Assembly (NCBI RefSeq): GCF_019565505.1
Contig: NZ_CP067378.1
Coordinates: 1,984,001 to 2,048,000, forward strand
DNA: 64,000 nucleotides
Origin: Flavobacterium davisii
Lineage (GTDB): Bacteria > Bacteroidota > Bacteroidia > Flavobacteriales > Flavobacteriaceae
Reading direction: 5' to 3'
Shown here: piece after piece, positions 52,917-61,873 of the stretch
How positions within the stretch are numbered: the stretch's first letter is position 1
Layout of the letters: each line of letters starts with the position of its first letter
The notes under the pieces: model-generated
What the model was told of the DNA's origin: nothing
The model's input: only the letters and a program-made list of their open reading frames with translations
The model's database searches: none
Position numbers and translations under genes: made by a program

Positions 52917-53436
52917 ATCAGTACTTAGTTCACAGTACTTAGTTCACAGTACTTAGTTTTTACAAAAAGTAATAAAACATTAAAAGAACACCTAATGAGT
53001 GGAGTGAATACTTACAAAGAACTAATTATTTGGCAAAAGGGAATCAGATTAGTAGTTCTAGTATATAAACTTACTGAAAAATTTCCCAGAGATGAGATTT
53101 ATGCACTTACTAGTCAAATTAAAAGAGCATCAGTCTCAATTCCATCAAATATTGCTGAGGGTTTTGGAAGAAGAACTGACAAATCTTTTGGTCATTTTTT
53201 GAATATTTCCAGAGGTTCTTTAAATGAATTGGAAACACAAATATTCATAGCCAAAGAGTTAAACTTTATTACTGACGAAATTTTATTCGAAGAAGTTATT
53301 TCTTTAATAGAAGAAGAATCTAAAATGCTAAATGCATTCTCTAAATCACTTAAAGAGTTATAAATACTTGGTTACTTGTCCTGAGCAATACCATATACTG
53401 AACTAAGGACTAGGAACTAAGGACTAAGAACCAAAA
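52917..53436. repeat. Inverted word-like flanks around the four-helix-bundle gene
   Basis: The left flank (52917-52960) repeats CAGTACTTAGTTCA three times. The right flank (53397-53434) has CTGAACTAAG, GGACTAGGAACTAAGGACTA and AGAACC. The word CTTAGTTC on the left is the complement of GAACTAAG on the right, so they form an imperfect inverted repeat with the 52995 gene inside. Confidence 0.65.
52995..53363 (+). CDS. Four-helix-bundle protein (23S rRNA intervening-sequence type)
   Basis: A 122-residue, all-helical protein of the family first seen in intervening sequences of 23S rRNA. Conserved blocks are ELIIWQKGIRLVVLVYKLTE, IYALTSQIKRASVSIPSNIA, EGFGRRTDKSFGHFLNISRG and SLNELETQIFIAKEL. Function is unproven; a pentameric nucleic-acid-binding role has been proposed for relatives. 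It sits between gmk and nadD, flanked by inverted word-like repeats, which suggests insertion into a gmk-nadD operon. A decayed relative lies at 48387. Confidence 0.9.
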   Translation: MSGVNTYKELIIWQKGIRLVVLVYKLTEKFPRDEIYALTSQIKRASVSIPSNIAEGFGRRTDKSFGHFLNISRGSLNELETQIFIAKELNFITDEILFEEVISLIEEESKMLNAFSKSLKEL

Positions 53437-53437
53437 A

Positions 53438-54019
53438 ATGAAAATAGGACTTTACTTTGGAACTTTTAACCCCATCCACATTGGGCATTTGATTATTGCT
53501 AATCATATAGCGGAGCATTCTGATTTAGATCAAATTTGGATGGTCGTTACACCTCATAATCCTCACAAACAGAAAAACACTTTGTTAGAGGATTACCATC
53601 GTTTACACATGGTACATTTAGCAACTGAAGATTATCCAAAAATCAAGGCCAGTGATATTGAATTCAAGTTACCACAACCTAACTATACCGTAAATACATT
53701 GGCTCATTTACAAGAAAAACACCCAAATCATGAGTTTTCGCTGATTATGGGTGAAGACAATTTAAATTCGTTTCATAAATGGAAGAACTATGAGGTCATT
53801 CTTCAAAATCATGAAATCTATGTGTATCCAAGAATGAATTCGGAAATACTAGATAGTCAATTTGTGGCTCACCCTAAAATTCACCGAGTAGATGCACCTG
53901 TCATTGAACTATCCTCAACATTTATCCGTGAAAGTATTAAGAATAACAAAAATGTAATTCCCATGCTACCCAATAAAGTTTGGGGTTATGTGGAGCATAA
54001 TTTGTTTTATAGGAAATAA
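53438..54019 (+). CDS. nadD: Nicotinate-nucleotide adenylyltransferase
   Basis: A 193-residue enzyme that adenylates nicotinate mononucleotide in NAD+ synthesis. The nucleotidyl-transferase signature is LYFGTFNPIHIGHLIIANH. The C-terminal motif is ELSSTFIRESIK, and FSLIMGEDNLNSFHKWKNY is typical. A terminator follows. The NAD operon at 55.8 kb is close by on the other strand, but the two are separate units. Confidence 0.96.
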   Translation: MKIGLYFGTFNPIHIGHLIIANHIAEHSDLDQIWMVVTPHNPHKQKNTLLEDYHRLHMVHLATEDYPKIKASDIEFKLPQPNYTVNTLAHLQEKHPNHEFSLIMGEDNLNSFHKWKNYEVILQNHEIYVYPRMNSEILDSQFVAHPKIHRVDAPVIELSSTFIRESIKNNKNVIPMLPNKVWGYVEHNLFYRK

Positions 54020-54034
54020 ATTAAGTAATAAAGA

Positions 54035-54063
54035 AAAAGGGGGTGATATTCACCCCTTTTTTT
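54035..54063 (+). terminator. Terminator after nadD
   Basis: AAAGGGGGTGA stem, TAT loop, TCACCCCTTT and T run. Confidence 0.9.
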
Positions 54064-54078
54064 ATTTAGATAACACTC

Positions 54079-54981
54079 TTATTGTTTTTTATAAATCGCA
54101 TAGATAACATTTAATGTTTTTTGGTCTATAACCGAGTCGATTTCTGTTTTGATATAATGCAATTTAAACGCTTTGATTGCGGCACTCAAGTTTTTGGTAT
54201 CATACCCAATTATGCGTAAAGCCATTTCGACATTAAAATCTGTAGGTGCTGTTTCTAATAGTGCATCTGGCCAGATTCCGAAACCTTTTTCAGCTAATAA
54301 TTGCCAAGGAAATAAAGCACTAGGATCTACTTTCCTAGTTGGAGCAATATCAGAATGACCTATGAAATTTTGTGTAGGAATATTATAGTCTTTCTTTAAT
54401 TTTGTTAATAGAGCTAATAAGCTATTGATCTGTTGTTCTGAAAAGGGTTTAAGTCCATTGTTGTCAAGTTCAATCCCAATAGAAGCAGAGTTGATGTCGC
54501 TATTTCTTCCCCAAGTTCCACTGCCTGCATGCCATGCTCTTAAGTAATCATTTAGCATTTGTACCACTTTTCCATCTTCTGCGATTACATAATGTGCACT
54601 AACTTGTGTACTTGCTAATGTGAAGGTTTTCAATGTTTGTCTTAAAGAATCTTGTGCGGTGTGATGTATAATTACAAAATTTGGTTTCCTTAGATTAAAG
54701 TTTACTGTTCCAATCCATTCTGTCGTTACATTTTCTGACGCAGTTGGGTTAAATTTAGAGATAGAATCCTTTCGGGTTTTAATTTGTTTCGTGTAAAGCG
54801 TGTCCAAAGAAGTGGTGCTAGTCTCTACTTTTTTTAGGGTAATAGCTTTTTTTTCGGCTAGTTTTTGCTGTAAAACTTTTAGTTGTTGCGTGTATATTTT
54901 ATTGCTTTCCTTATAAGGATTAGTTCCACATGAACTTATAAGTAAGCCCAAAGTAATACTAAGTAAAAGTTGTTTGTACAT
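54079..54981 (-). CDS. N-acetylmuramoyl-L-alanine amidase (AmpD-like) lipoprotein
   Basis: A 300-residue exported lipoprotein; the signal ends LGLLISSCGTN. A coiled-coil-like linker (about residues 27-85) leads to an Amidase_2 domain. Zinc and catalytic residues are in FVIIHHTAQDS, SHYVIAEDGKVVQM, RAWHAGSGTW, ASIGIELDNNG and FIGHSDIAPTRKVDP. It cleaves the bond between MurNAc and the stem peptide, in the periplasm. A C-terminal segment of 60 residues looks like a peptidoglycan-binding domain (MALRIIGYDTKNLSAAIKAF). Confidence 0.93.
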   Translation of the reverse strand: MYKQLLLSITLGLLISSCGTNPYKESNKIYTQQLKVLQQKLAEKKAITLKKVETSTTSLDTLYTKQIKTRKDSISKFNPTASENVTTEWIGTVNFNLRKPNFVIIHHTAQDSLRQTLKTFTLASTQVSAHYVIAEDGKVVQMLNDYLRAWHAGSGTWGRNSDINSASIGIELDNNGLKPFSEQQINSLLALLTKLKKDYNIPTQNFIGHSDIAPTRKVDPSALFPWQLLAEKGFGIWPDALLETAPTDFNVEMALRIIGYDTKNLSAAIKAFKLHYIKTEIDSVIDQKTLNVIYAIYKKQ

Positions 54982-55109
54982 TTGTAAGTTGATTAGTTGT
55001 TATAGCTAGTATGGCTTCTTTTATTTCTTTTTGAATCCTACTGCAATAATTTTTTTGTAAATATATTTTTGATCTGGATTTAATAACTCTAGTGTTTTTG
55101 GTCGGTATT

Positions 55110-55364
55110 TTAAGAGATTACTTTAATACCCTCGCTTTTACTTTCGTTAGAACCTTTTTTTAGAATTACGTCCGCGTATTTAGACTTTGGATCAAAATGT
55201 TTTTAATAACAATCTCTTGCAAAGCATCCAAATTCATTTCTGTTTTAAGATTTTCCATTACTCTGCTAGCCGTTTCTTCACTAGAGGACGGTTTTAGAGT
55301 GCTTTGTGTAGTTTTAGGCTCATTTGGTTTATTAGGCTCATTCTTTCATTGTTGCCATATCCAT
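55110..55364 (-). CDS. Small hydrophilic protein of unknown function (frame broken twice)
   Basis: With one inserted A near 55346 removed and one missing A near 55207 restored, this reads as 84 residues from ATG 55364. The N-terminal third is rich in Asn, Pro and Glu (NEPNKPNEPKTTQST). The rest is charged and helical (SSEETASRVMENLKTEMNLD, KKHFDPKSKYADVILKKGSN). I know no family. The same codon-level behaviour as its neighbours and the two single-base repairs make a real gene plausible but not certain. Confidence 0.4.
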
Positions 55365-55626
55365 TATTGAATTTTGCCCAATTAGTTTAAGTGAAAACAA
55401 AGTGAATCTTAAAAAAGATAAAAATTGAATCTTTTGTATTGCGATTGATTTATAAATTCAAATATACTAATTAAATAAAATCTGAACCAATTTGTTCCTA
55501 ATAATTTTTTGAACTTTTCTCTGTCTATTTCTATTTTATTTAATTTTCCTAAAAGTCAAACTCATTCTGCCTTCTAATGAAATTTTCTATATACAGGATT
55601 CCTTCCATTGATTTTATTTGTAATTA

Positions 55627-55817
55627 TTAACCAGAGATGCACAGATATTCAATTTTCAAATGATATAACTTTATTTCACCTTATTTGAAAACAATCCTAG
55701 ATTAACAAAGTAATTCGCATAATATTCGTAATGTGACTTCTCCTTTTGTCGAAGTGACAAATAAACGATTAATTATTACTTATTGAATATCTCTTGCATT
55801 TGTGCATCTGTGGTTAA
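55627..55817. repeat. Inverted-repeat element based on CACAGATGCACAGAT (about 190 bp)
   Basis: The left end is TTAACCAGAGATGCACA followed by GATATTCAA. The right end is TTGAATATC, then TGTGCATCTGTGGTTAA. The two ends are complementary and the interior is non-coding. A shorter relative lies at 63432-63547. Confidence 0.6.
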
Positions 55818-55824
55818 AAACTTA

Positions 55825-57273
55825 TTATTTGATTCGGCTTCTAATCTCGCTTAAACTTTGGTCGATTGTCAATTTCCCATCACGAAAAACCTCTTTTAAT
55901 TCGCCTTGTTTTTCTTCTTCCCAAGAAACTTGATCTATTAACTGATACGTTCCGTTTTCTAAAACGACTTTCATTAATCCTTTAGCTGATTTTTTAGTAC
56001 CGTCATCTGTAATTGGATCTTTGAAAATTTCGCGTCCTTCGCCGTTTACTTCGCCATAAGTAGCTTTCATTGCAAAACCAAAGGTATCGCGGGTGTTATA
56101 TTGATAGGTATAAGAGCCAATTCCTAACACGACATTAGTTGAAGCAAACCCTTTTTGTTTTAGCTTTTCACAAATTTGAGTGGCTCTTTCAACTGTAATG
56201 CTATCGCCATATATAGCGCCAATTTGTGCTGCTAATTCTTTATACCCTTTGGCATTGGTCGTTCCTCCAAAAACATCCCAAAGTAATTCTACTACTCCTT
56301 TGCGTTCTTGTTCGGTTTTTCCATCAGGGTTACCGCATAAAATTAGTACTGGATTCCCGCTATCAGGTCGGATGACTACTTTACCTTCTCTTGTTAATAT
56401 CGTTTCTTTTAGTCGAGGCATATAATCGGTTAAAACTTTCCATAAATCCCAAGTATCTGAAACGATGGATACAATTCCTTTAGGGTAAATTTCGCAGATT
56501 AAACGTTGGAAGGTTTCAAACTCGCCTTCGGTTGTTCCCATACACATTACAGAATGCTCTGTTGCTGCTACGGATCCTCCCACTAATTCAGCATCGGAGT
56601 TGGCATTATAATAGGTTTCCAATGCATCTATCGCTGGTATGGTATCAGTTCCTGTAAAACTTAACAAGTGACCCATTCCTGAAATCACCGCCGATTCTAT
56701 TCCGCCCATTCCTCTCATTGAAAAATCGTGTCCTTGCCAATCGACAAATTCGGGGATGGAAGATGTTTCTTGCGCATAAGCACCTAATACTTTTCTGTAT
56801 TGTTTAGCAATAGTTGCAGAGGTACAAGGCAACCAAACCACGGCAGATAATAGGGTTTCGAAATAATTGGTCAACCAAAAGAATTCGGATTTGGTGTTGT
56901 ACATCGTGAACATTGGCACACGAACAGGTACGCTCACTCCTTCGGGTAGGGCTTTGAAAACCATTGGGATGTAACCTAAATCGTGTAGGTCTTCGATGTG
57001 TTTTGTACCGACTTGGTTTTCGCCTAAGTAGTTGTTGATACGTCGGGCGTAACGCGACACCACAGTTTCTTTGGGTTGGTTGAAGAAATTGGTTTGAAAA
57101 TCTTCAATAATGTATTTCTTGATGAAATACTGTAAGCCGAAAAATACGACTTCGTTTACCCCTTCTATTCTGGATTTACGAGGCGTCCAGTTGGAATATA
57201 CTAAAGTGGTGTTGTTTGGGTACTGACGACGGTGATCTACTTTGTAGCCGTCTGTTAATAATAATGGGTTCAT
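55825..57273 (-). CDS. nadV: Nicotinamide phosphoribosyltransferase (NadV/NAMPT)
   Basis: A 482-residue enzyme that joins nicotinamide to PRPP to form NMN. Conserved features are LLTDGYKVDHRRQYP, the region WQGHDFSMRGMGGIESA (its Asp selects the amide over the acid), SFTGTDTIPAIDA, ATEHSVM, VVIRPDSGNPV and IYGDSITVERATQI. Length agrees with bacterial and phage NadV. It is the last gene of the NAD operon. Phage homologues paired with a PRPP-synthetase-like protein can use a pyrophosphorylated ADP-ribose instead of PRPP; whether this one does cannot be read from sequence. The frame is intact. Confidence 0.95.
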   Translation of the reverse strand: MNPLLLTDGYKVDHRRQYPNNTTLVYSNWTPRKSRIEGVNEVVFFGLQYFIKKYIIEDFQTNFFNQPKETVVSRYARRINNYLGENQVGTKHIEDLHDLGYIPMVFKALPEGVSVPVRVPMFTMYNTKSEFFWLTNYFETLLSAVVWLPCTSATIAKQYRKVLGAYAQETSSIPEFVDWQGHDFSMRGMGGIESAVISGMGHLLSFTGTDTIPAIDALETYYNANSDAELVGGSVAATEHSVMCMGTTEGEFETFQRLICEIYPKGIVSIVSDTWDLWKVLTDYMPRLKETILTREGKVVIRPDSGNPVLILCGNPDGKTEQERKGVVELLWDVFGGTTNAKGYKELAAQIGAIYGDSITVERATQICEKLKQKGFASTNVVLGIGSYTYQYNTRDTFGFAMKATYGEVNGEGREIFKDPITDDGTKKSAKGLMKVVLENGTYQLIDQVSWEEEKQGELKEVFRDGKLTIDQSLSEIRSRIK

Positions 57274-57299
57274 ATATTCTTTTATAAAATTAAAAACTT

Positions 57300-57390
57300 C
57301 TATAAACTTTGTGCTTGTACTTTGTGTGACATTGTGTAACCCAAAAACAGTTACACAAAGTGCACTAAGTTTTTCACAAAGTTACACTAA
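57300..57390. repeat. Word-like inverted repeat between nadV and the phosphatase gene
   Basis: Words such as ACTTTGTG and TTGTGTAAC on the left are answered by GTTACACAAAGTGCAC and CACAAAGT on the right, around CCAAAAACA. No gene lies inside. A related mix of ACACAGAG and CTCTGTG words lies at 58676-58785. Confidence 0.5.
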
Positions 57391-57397
57391 GGGGCGT

Positions 57398-58123
57398 TTA
57401 ATTCCTCCCTCTTTCATTTGGGTATAACTCCCACACGATATCACTTTGCCAAAACTCTTTCGTAGCAACATCCATACAGGTTAATTTTCCTGAAAAACCA
57501 GCTCCAGTGTCGATATTCCAAACATTGCAACCTTGCATAGGAACATCAACATCATAATTTAGTGTAGGTGTATGTCCAATAAAGATTTCGTGGTAATGCA
57601 ATAATCGCTTTGGGAACAATTTGGAATCTTTTTTAATTCGTTTGTCCATTGTCAATGCCATTTCCCAAAGGGTTCTGTCAAAACAAAAATCCAATCGGTT
57701 TTCTTCTTTTTCTACTCCGTGCATAGAGGTGAAACCTGCGTGAATGTAAAGTCGGTTATCCTTGTCGATGTGGTATTCTTGGAGATTTTGATAAAAGCTC
57801 TTGTGTTCAGCGGAAGCTAGTAAACCTGATTGGATATAACTCTGAATGGTTGCTTTTCCACCGTGTTCTTCCCAAACTGGGTTTGATACTCCCAAGTTTA
57901 ACCAACGTCCGCACCACAAATCGTGATTTCCTTGTATAAAAACACAATGATATTTTTTACTTAATTGGATAAGATATTCTACGGTTTGGGCAGATTCACT
58001 CCACCCATCGACGTAATCACCAAGAAAAATTAATTTATCAGTTGGAGTAATTCCTACTTTTTCTATCAATTGTTCTAAGGCGCGAAGTCCTCCGTGTATA
58101 TCGCCAAAAACTAGTGTTCTCAT
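57398..58123 (-). CDS. Calcineurin-like metallophosphatase, paralogue 2
   Basis: A 241-residue phosphoesterase with the full metal-site series GDIHGG, GDYVDGWSES, GNHDLW, HAGF and GHTP. It is a paralogue of the 21118 gene. Its start overlaps the stop of kptA by 4 bases (ATGA), so the two are translationally coupled. KptA releases ADP-ribose 1'',2''-cyclic phosphate, and a phosphoesterase coupled to it could process that product or the RNA ends; this is an inference. Confidence 0.88.
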   Translation of the reverse strand: MRTLVFGDIHGGLRALEQLIEKVGITPTDKLIFLGDYVDGWSESAQTVEYLIQLSKKYHCVFIQGNHDLWCGRWLNLGVSNPVWEEHGGKATIQSYIQSGLLASAEHKSFYQNLQEYHIDKDNRLYIHAGFTSMHGVEKEENRLDFCFDRTLWEMALTMDKRIKKDSKLFPKRLLHYHEIFIGHTPTLNYDVDVPMQGCNVWNIDTGAGFSGKLTCMDVATKEFWQSDIVWELYPNERGRN

Positions 58124-58662
58124 CGCTGAATATATTTTGGTGGTACTTCATCGGTTAGCCAAACGCCATTTTCGGAACAATAAAACAGATAACCATCGTT
58201 TACCATTTGGTGGGTATTAATTTTTAAAATGATCGCTGCTCCTCTACGGCTTCCTACTTTGATTGCAGTTTCTTTGTCTTTGCTTAGATGTACGTGTTGC
58301 CGACTCATCTTCTGCAATCCGTCTTTTAAAATGGTGTCCATAAATTTAGCTACAGTCCCGTGATATAATTCATCCGGTGGGGTTTGTGGTTGAAGTTCTA
58401 AATCGACTGAAATGGAATGTCCTTGATTGGCTCTGATTTTTGTTAAATCTTCATTGAAGGAAAATCGTTTTTTGTCATTGGTTTCAACAACATATTGAAG
58501 TGTTTCGAAATCCAATGCTTTCCGATTTTTGTTCGATTTTGTAATGAGTTCTTCTACATCTGCCCATCCGTTTTCATCTAACTTTAGATGTATGGTTTCG
58601 GGTGAATGTCTGAGAATTAGACTCAGGAATTTGCTTATATTTTTTATTTCTTTTTCGTTCAT
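58120..58662 (-). CDS. kptA: RNA 2'-phosphotransferase (Tpt1/KptA)
   Basis: A 180-residue enzyme that moves a 2'-phosphate from RNA to NAD+, giving ADP-ribose 1'',2''-cyclic phosphate and nicotinamide. The catalytic Arg-His-Arg-Arg set is seen in LSLILRHSPE (Arg18, His19), KIRANQGHS, and further on in SRQHVHLS and VGSRRGAAI. YHGT marks the NAD site. Bacterial hosts often lack a tRNA-splicing pathway, so the natural substrate is open. Nicotinamide released here is the substrate of NadV encoded two genes on. Confidence 0.95.
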   Translation of the reverse strand: MNEKEIKNISKFLSLILRHSPETIHLKLDENGWADVEELITKSNKNRKALDFETLQYVVETNDKKRFSFNEDLTKIRANQGHSISVDLELQPQTPPDELYHGTVAKFMDTILKDGLQKMSRQHVHLSKDKETAIKVGSRRGAAIILKINTHQMVNDGYLFYCSENGVWLTDEVPPKYIQR

Positions 58663-58675
58663 TGTAATTTTATTT

Positions 58676-58785
58676 TTTGTTACACAGAGTTGTACAAAGT
58701 TTTTTCACGAAGTCACACAAAGTTTTTTTTAAAATTCTGTGAATCTCTGAGTTATTTCTCTGTACTTCTCTGTGGTATTTAATTT
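58676..58785. repeat. Word-like repeats between kptA and the RNase Z-like gene
   Basis: TTACACAGAG and CACACAAAG on one side, CTCTGAG and CTCTGTGGTA on the other, form a weak inverted repeat in the 130-bp gap before kptA. Confidence 0.4.
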
Positions 58786-58800
58786 TTATAATTCAACTTT

Positions 58801-59677
58801 TTAGGTTTTTAATTTACAGTATTCCCATTCAAAATATCCTTTTTCATTTTCCCAATAGGCATCAAATAAATAGGTACTTTGATGTTGTAATGCGTACTCC
58901 ATTTTTGATGGCATCGATAATTTGTTCGTTGGCGTAGCGTGATGAAAAATGCCCTAAAATAACTTCTCCGACTTCAATTTCTGCGATCATTTGCATTACT
59001 TCTTCCAGTGAGCTATGTTGGTTTTTGTCATTTTTAGTGACTTGCTCTTCTTTGGTTAAAAAAGTGGCTTCGTGAATTAAAACTTTTGAACCGTTATACC
59101 GTTGGTAATCCGTTACAGGGGTGTCGCCTGAATAGGATAGAAGTAGTGATTTTTGTTCCTTGAATAGTGCTGTTTCTCCTTTTTGTATTCGTAATTCTTT
59201 TAATTCATTAGCCGAACAAGCTAAAAATTCCTGTTTCAGTTTCTTTTTGGTTTCCCAAACTTTGTAACTCAAACTTTTATTTTCACCATTGGGTGTATAA
59301 ATATGTTCGTTTTTATGGCTTCGACTACTAATTTTTCTTTTAAGGTTACCAATTCCTTAGCTTCAATGCCTATCCATTGGGTGCCCTTTTGATTGCGGAT
59401 CAAAATTTGCTGTAAACGTCTCCAAAAACGGGAAAGATTTACAATCTTTTGGATAATAAATCGTTGGTTTATTATACCCATACATTTGATTGAATGCTAA
59501 TAAACCCGTAAGATGATCCCTGTCTGGATGCGTAATAAAGAGATTTTTGAACTTTCCGCACTTTCCCATCAAGCCAGAAACGAGTCCGTCGCCTGCATCA
59601 AAAATAATTCCGAGTTCTTCTATGGCATACCAAGTGGCAAATAATGCAGTAGAATAGCCGTGTATGGTGAGTTTCAT
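58801..59677 (-). CDS. RNase Z-like metallo-beta-lactamase-fold protein (frame broken three times)
   Basis: About 291 residues after repair. The N-terminal zinc motif is ITHPDRDHLTGL, a variant of HxHxDH with Asp in place of the second His. Later blocks are LLLSYSGDTPVTDY, SKVLIHEATFL, the NQHSSLEEV His and EVILGHFSSRY, all in the order seen in RNase Z and its relatives. Breaks are at 59384-59386 (extra base), 59309-59313 (missing base) and 58902-58906 (extra base). The ATG overlaps the stop of the SIR2-TPR gene. A role in RNA 3'-end processing or phosphodiester hydrolysis is likely; tRNA trimming is not assured. Confidence 0.82.
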
Positions 59678-61856
59678 TTTACTATATTGTATTTTGCAAT
59701 TAATTGAATAAATTCAGTATCATCTTTATAATTTCCCCAATCATCATCATTTAAAATGTGCTTAATAGAAACTGATTTATTTTTTAACACTTCTTCAAGG
59801 TATTTCAATGCTTCTTTTTATTGTTCTCTAACGCATAGCAACAAGCAAGATTATATGAATTTTTGTTATTTAGATTATAAGCTTCTTGAGCATTTTTTTA
59901 GCTTCCTTCAAGTATTTATCTTTTTGGTGAAATTGAAAATTTCTATTAGTGTAGCTGAATAACTATTTAAAACTTCAAATCTTCTATTATCTATTTTTAA
60001 TGCTTCTTCAAACTTTTGAAGGCTTAATTTATAGATCTCAATATCTCCTTTAATTTTCGCTATCTTTGAAAATGTCAATCCCAACAATTGATAAGCTGAT
60101 GAATTAATAGAATTAAATTTTAATGCCTGCTCACACTTCTCAATCACATCTTCTAGTGAACTTTCATTGTTTTTAGCCAATTTATATAACGCAAAACCCC
60201 AATTAACATAATCTATATCGCTTATATATTCTTCATCATCTTTCCTTTTTGTGAAGCAAGTTGGATTACCTTGTCATATGCTGAAACACTTTTAGTTAAA
60301 TAATTATCATCATCTTGTTCTTCCCCTATTTTTTGATAAAAATTTGCCAAATTTCTATGTGCCAAGATAAAGTCAGGTTTAACTTTTAGAGCTTCTTCTA
60401 ATTTTTCAATACTTTCATTCAAAAGCTTATTGTCATTTTTTAATATTGCTAAGTCAAAAATAGATACAGCTAGATTATTTAAAATTTTATGATTATTCAT
60501 TGAATATTTTTCATAATATTTCATAAGAGCTTTTTCATAGATTTTTATACTTTCTTGATATACTTTTTGAACTTTTAAGCCTTTAGCTAGACTATATAAA
60601 CTTAAACCCCAGTTAAAATAAATTTCATAATTATTATCATTTAAGCCTGTAGCAATTTTAAATTTATCGATGCTTATCTGAAGCTGTATGTTATCTTTTG
60701 TTTCTTTAAATTTTGTTCCTTCAAAAGTTCCCCACCTATAATATAAATTTGACAATAAAGGCTTTAAATTTTCATAACTTCTTTCTACTAATTCTTTAAA
60801 ATGTAAAGTTTCATCAAACTTATTATTTAAAATGGCATCATAGATTTTACCCTCTAATTCAAATTCCTCAGCTTTCTCATATTCTTCAATTGCATTGTTC
60901 GTAATTTCTTTATTTCGATCTAATCTATTTTTAAAAAAATCAAAATTTTGAATATAATTTTTTTCTGTCATTTTATATTCTTCAACATCTTTAATTTTTT
61001 CAATAACACTTGATAAATAGGTAAAAGGTCTATTGATAATTTCTGGTGTTTTCAATTTTAATTTAGAATGTAAATCCAGAAAAAAAGTATCTGAATCGTA
61101 ACCAGAAATCAAGTATGCATTTTTATTAGGTGCATTTAGCAATTGATTCTTTACCTTCTCATTCGGTTCATTTTCCTTATAACCTACCCAATACAATTCA
61201 TTATCAAAACTTTCAAATTTTGCTATTTCGTCTAACAACTCATCCTCACCACTGTAACCAATGATTATCCACGTTCGTTGATTACAAACCATACGGAATA
61301 ATGAAGGAACAATATTTTTAGTTTTGTCAAGTTCTCCTTTTGAATTTAATAACCATTGACCAAAATGTTGACCGTGTAAATAGGTTATAGATTGCTTTTG
61401 AAAATTAGTTGTAGTAAATTCATTACCGTGTGTTATATCATAAACGGGTGGAATTTTATTAAACAATATTGATGCTTTCAATAACAAATCATCAAAATTT
61501 GGCGTAAATACATAATCTACATACCCCTCTAATAATAATTGTGCAAGAAAGATGTGCGTTACATTCAATTTAACGTTATCATTATTTATATAGTTTGAAA
61601 AAAGTTCTCTACGTTCATCAGCAGACAAAGCACTCATCAATTCGTAATAGCTTAATTCTTTACTTTTATCTATTCGTTTTATTAAAGGCTTTTCTTTATA
61701 TTTTTCCAATATGTCTTCAATAATCTTACCTGTAAGTGGTATTCCTGCTGAGGCAGATGCTCCTGCTCCTATAAAAACTATCGGCTTTGGTTTACTTGAA
61801 TTAGGTTTTATTTCATTCAATATATAAACTAAATCATCAATATCGCGCTTTATCAT
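59674..61856 (-). CDS. SIR2-domain protein with C-terminal TPR repeats (frame broken four times)
   Basis: About 728 residues after repair. Residues 20-260 form a SIR2-like Rossmann domain: IVFIGAGASASAGIPLTG (NAD-binding), VFTPNFDDLLL, YLHGQHFG (catalytic His) and WIIIGYSGEDELLDEI. The second half is a series of TPR-type helix pairs, for example YQESIKIYEKALMKY, LNESIEKLEEALKVKPD and LEDVIEKCEQALKFN. SIR2 domains of this sort are found in anti-phage systems, where they degrade NAD+. Breaks are at 60241, 59936-59939, 59893-59899 and 59815-59819, all missing a base in A/T runs. The stop overlaps the next ATG (ATGA). Confidence 0.85.
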
Positions 61857-61873
61857 TTGTTGTGTTTATTTGA

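Noticed and set aside
52995..53363. Intervening sequence of a 23S rRNA gene
   Set aside because: The protein family is the same but there is no rRNA sequence on either side; the neighbours are gmk and nadD.
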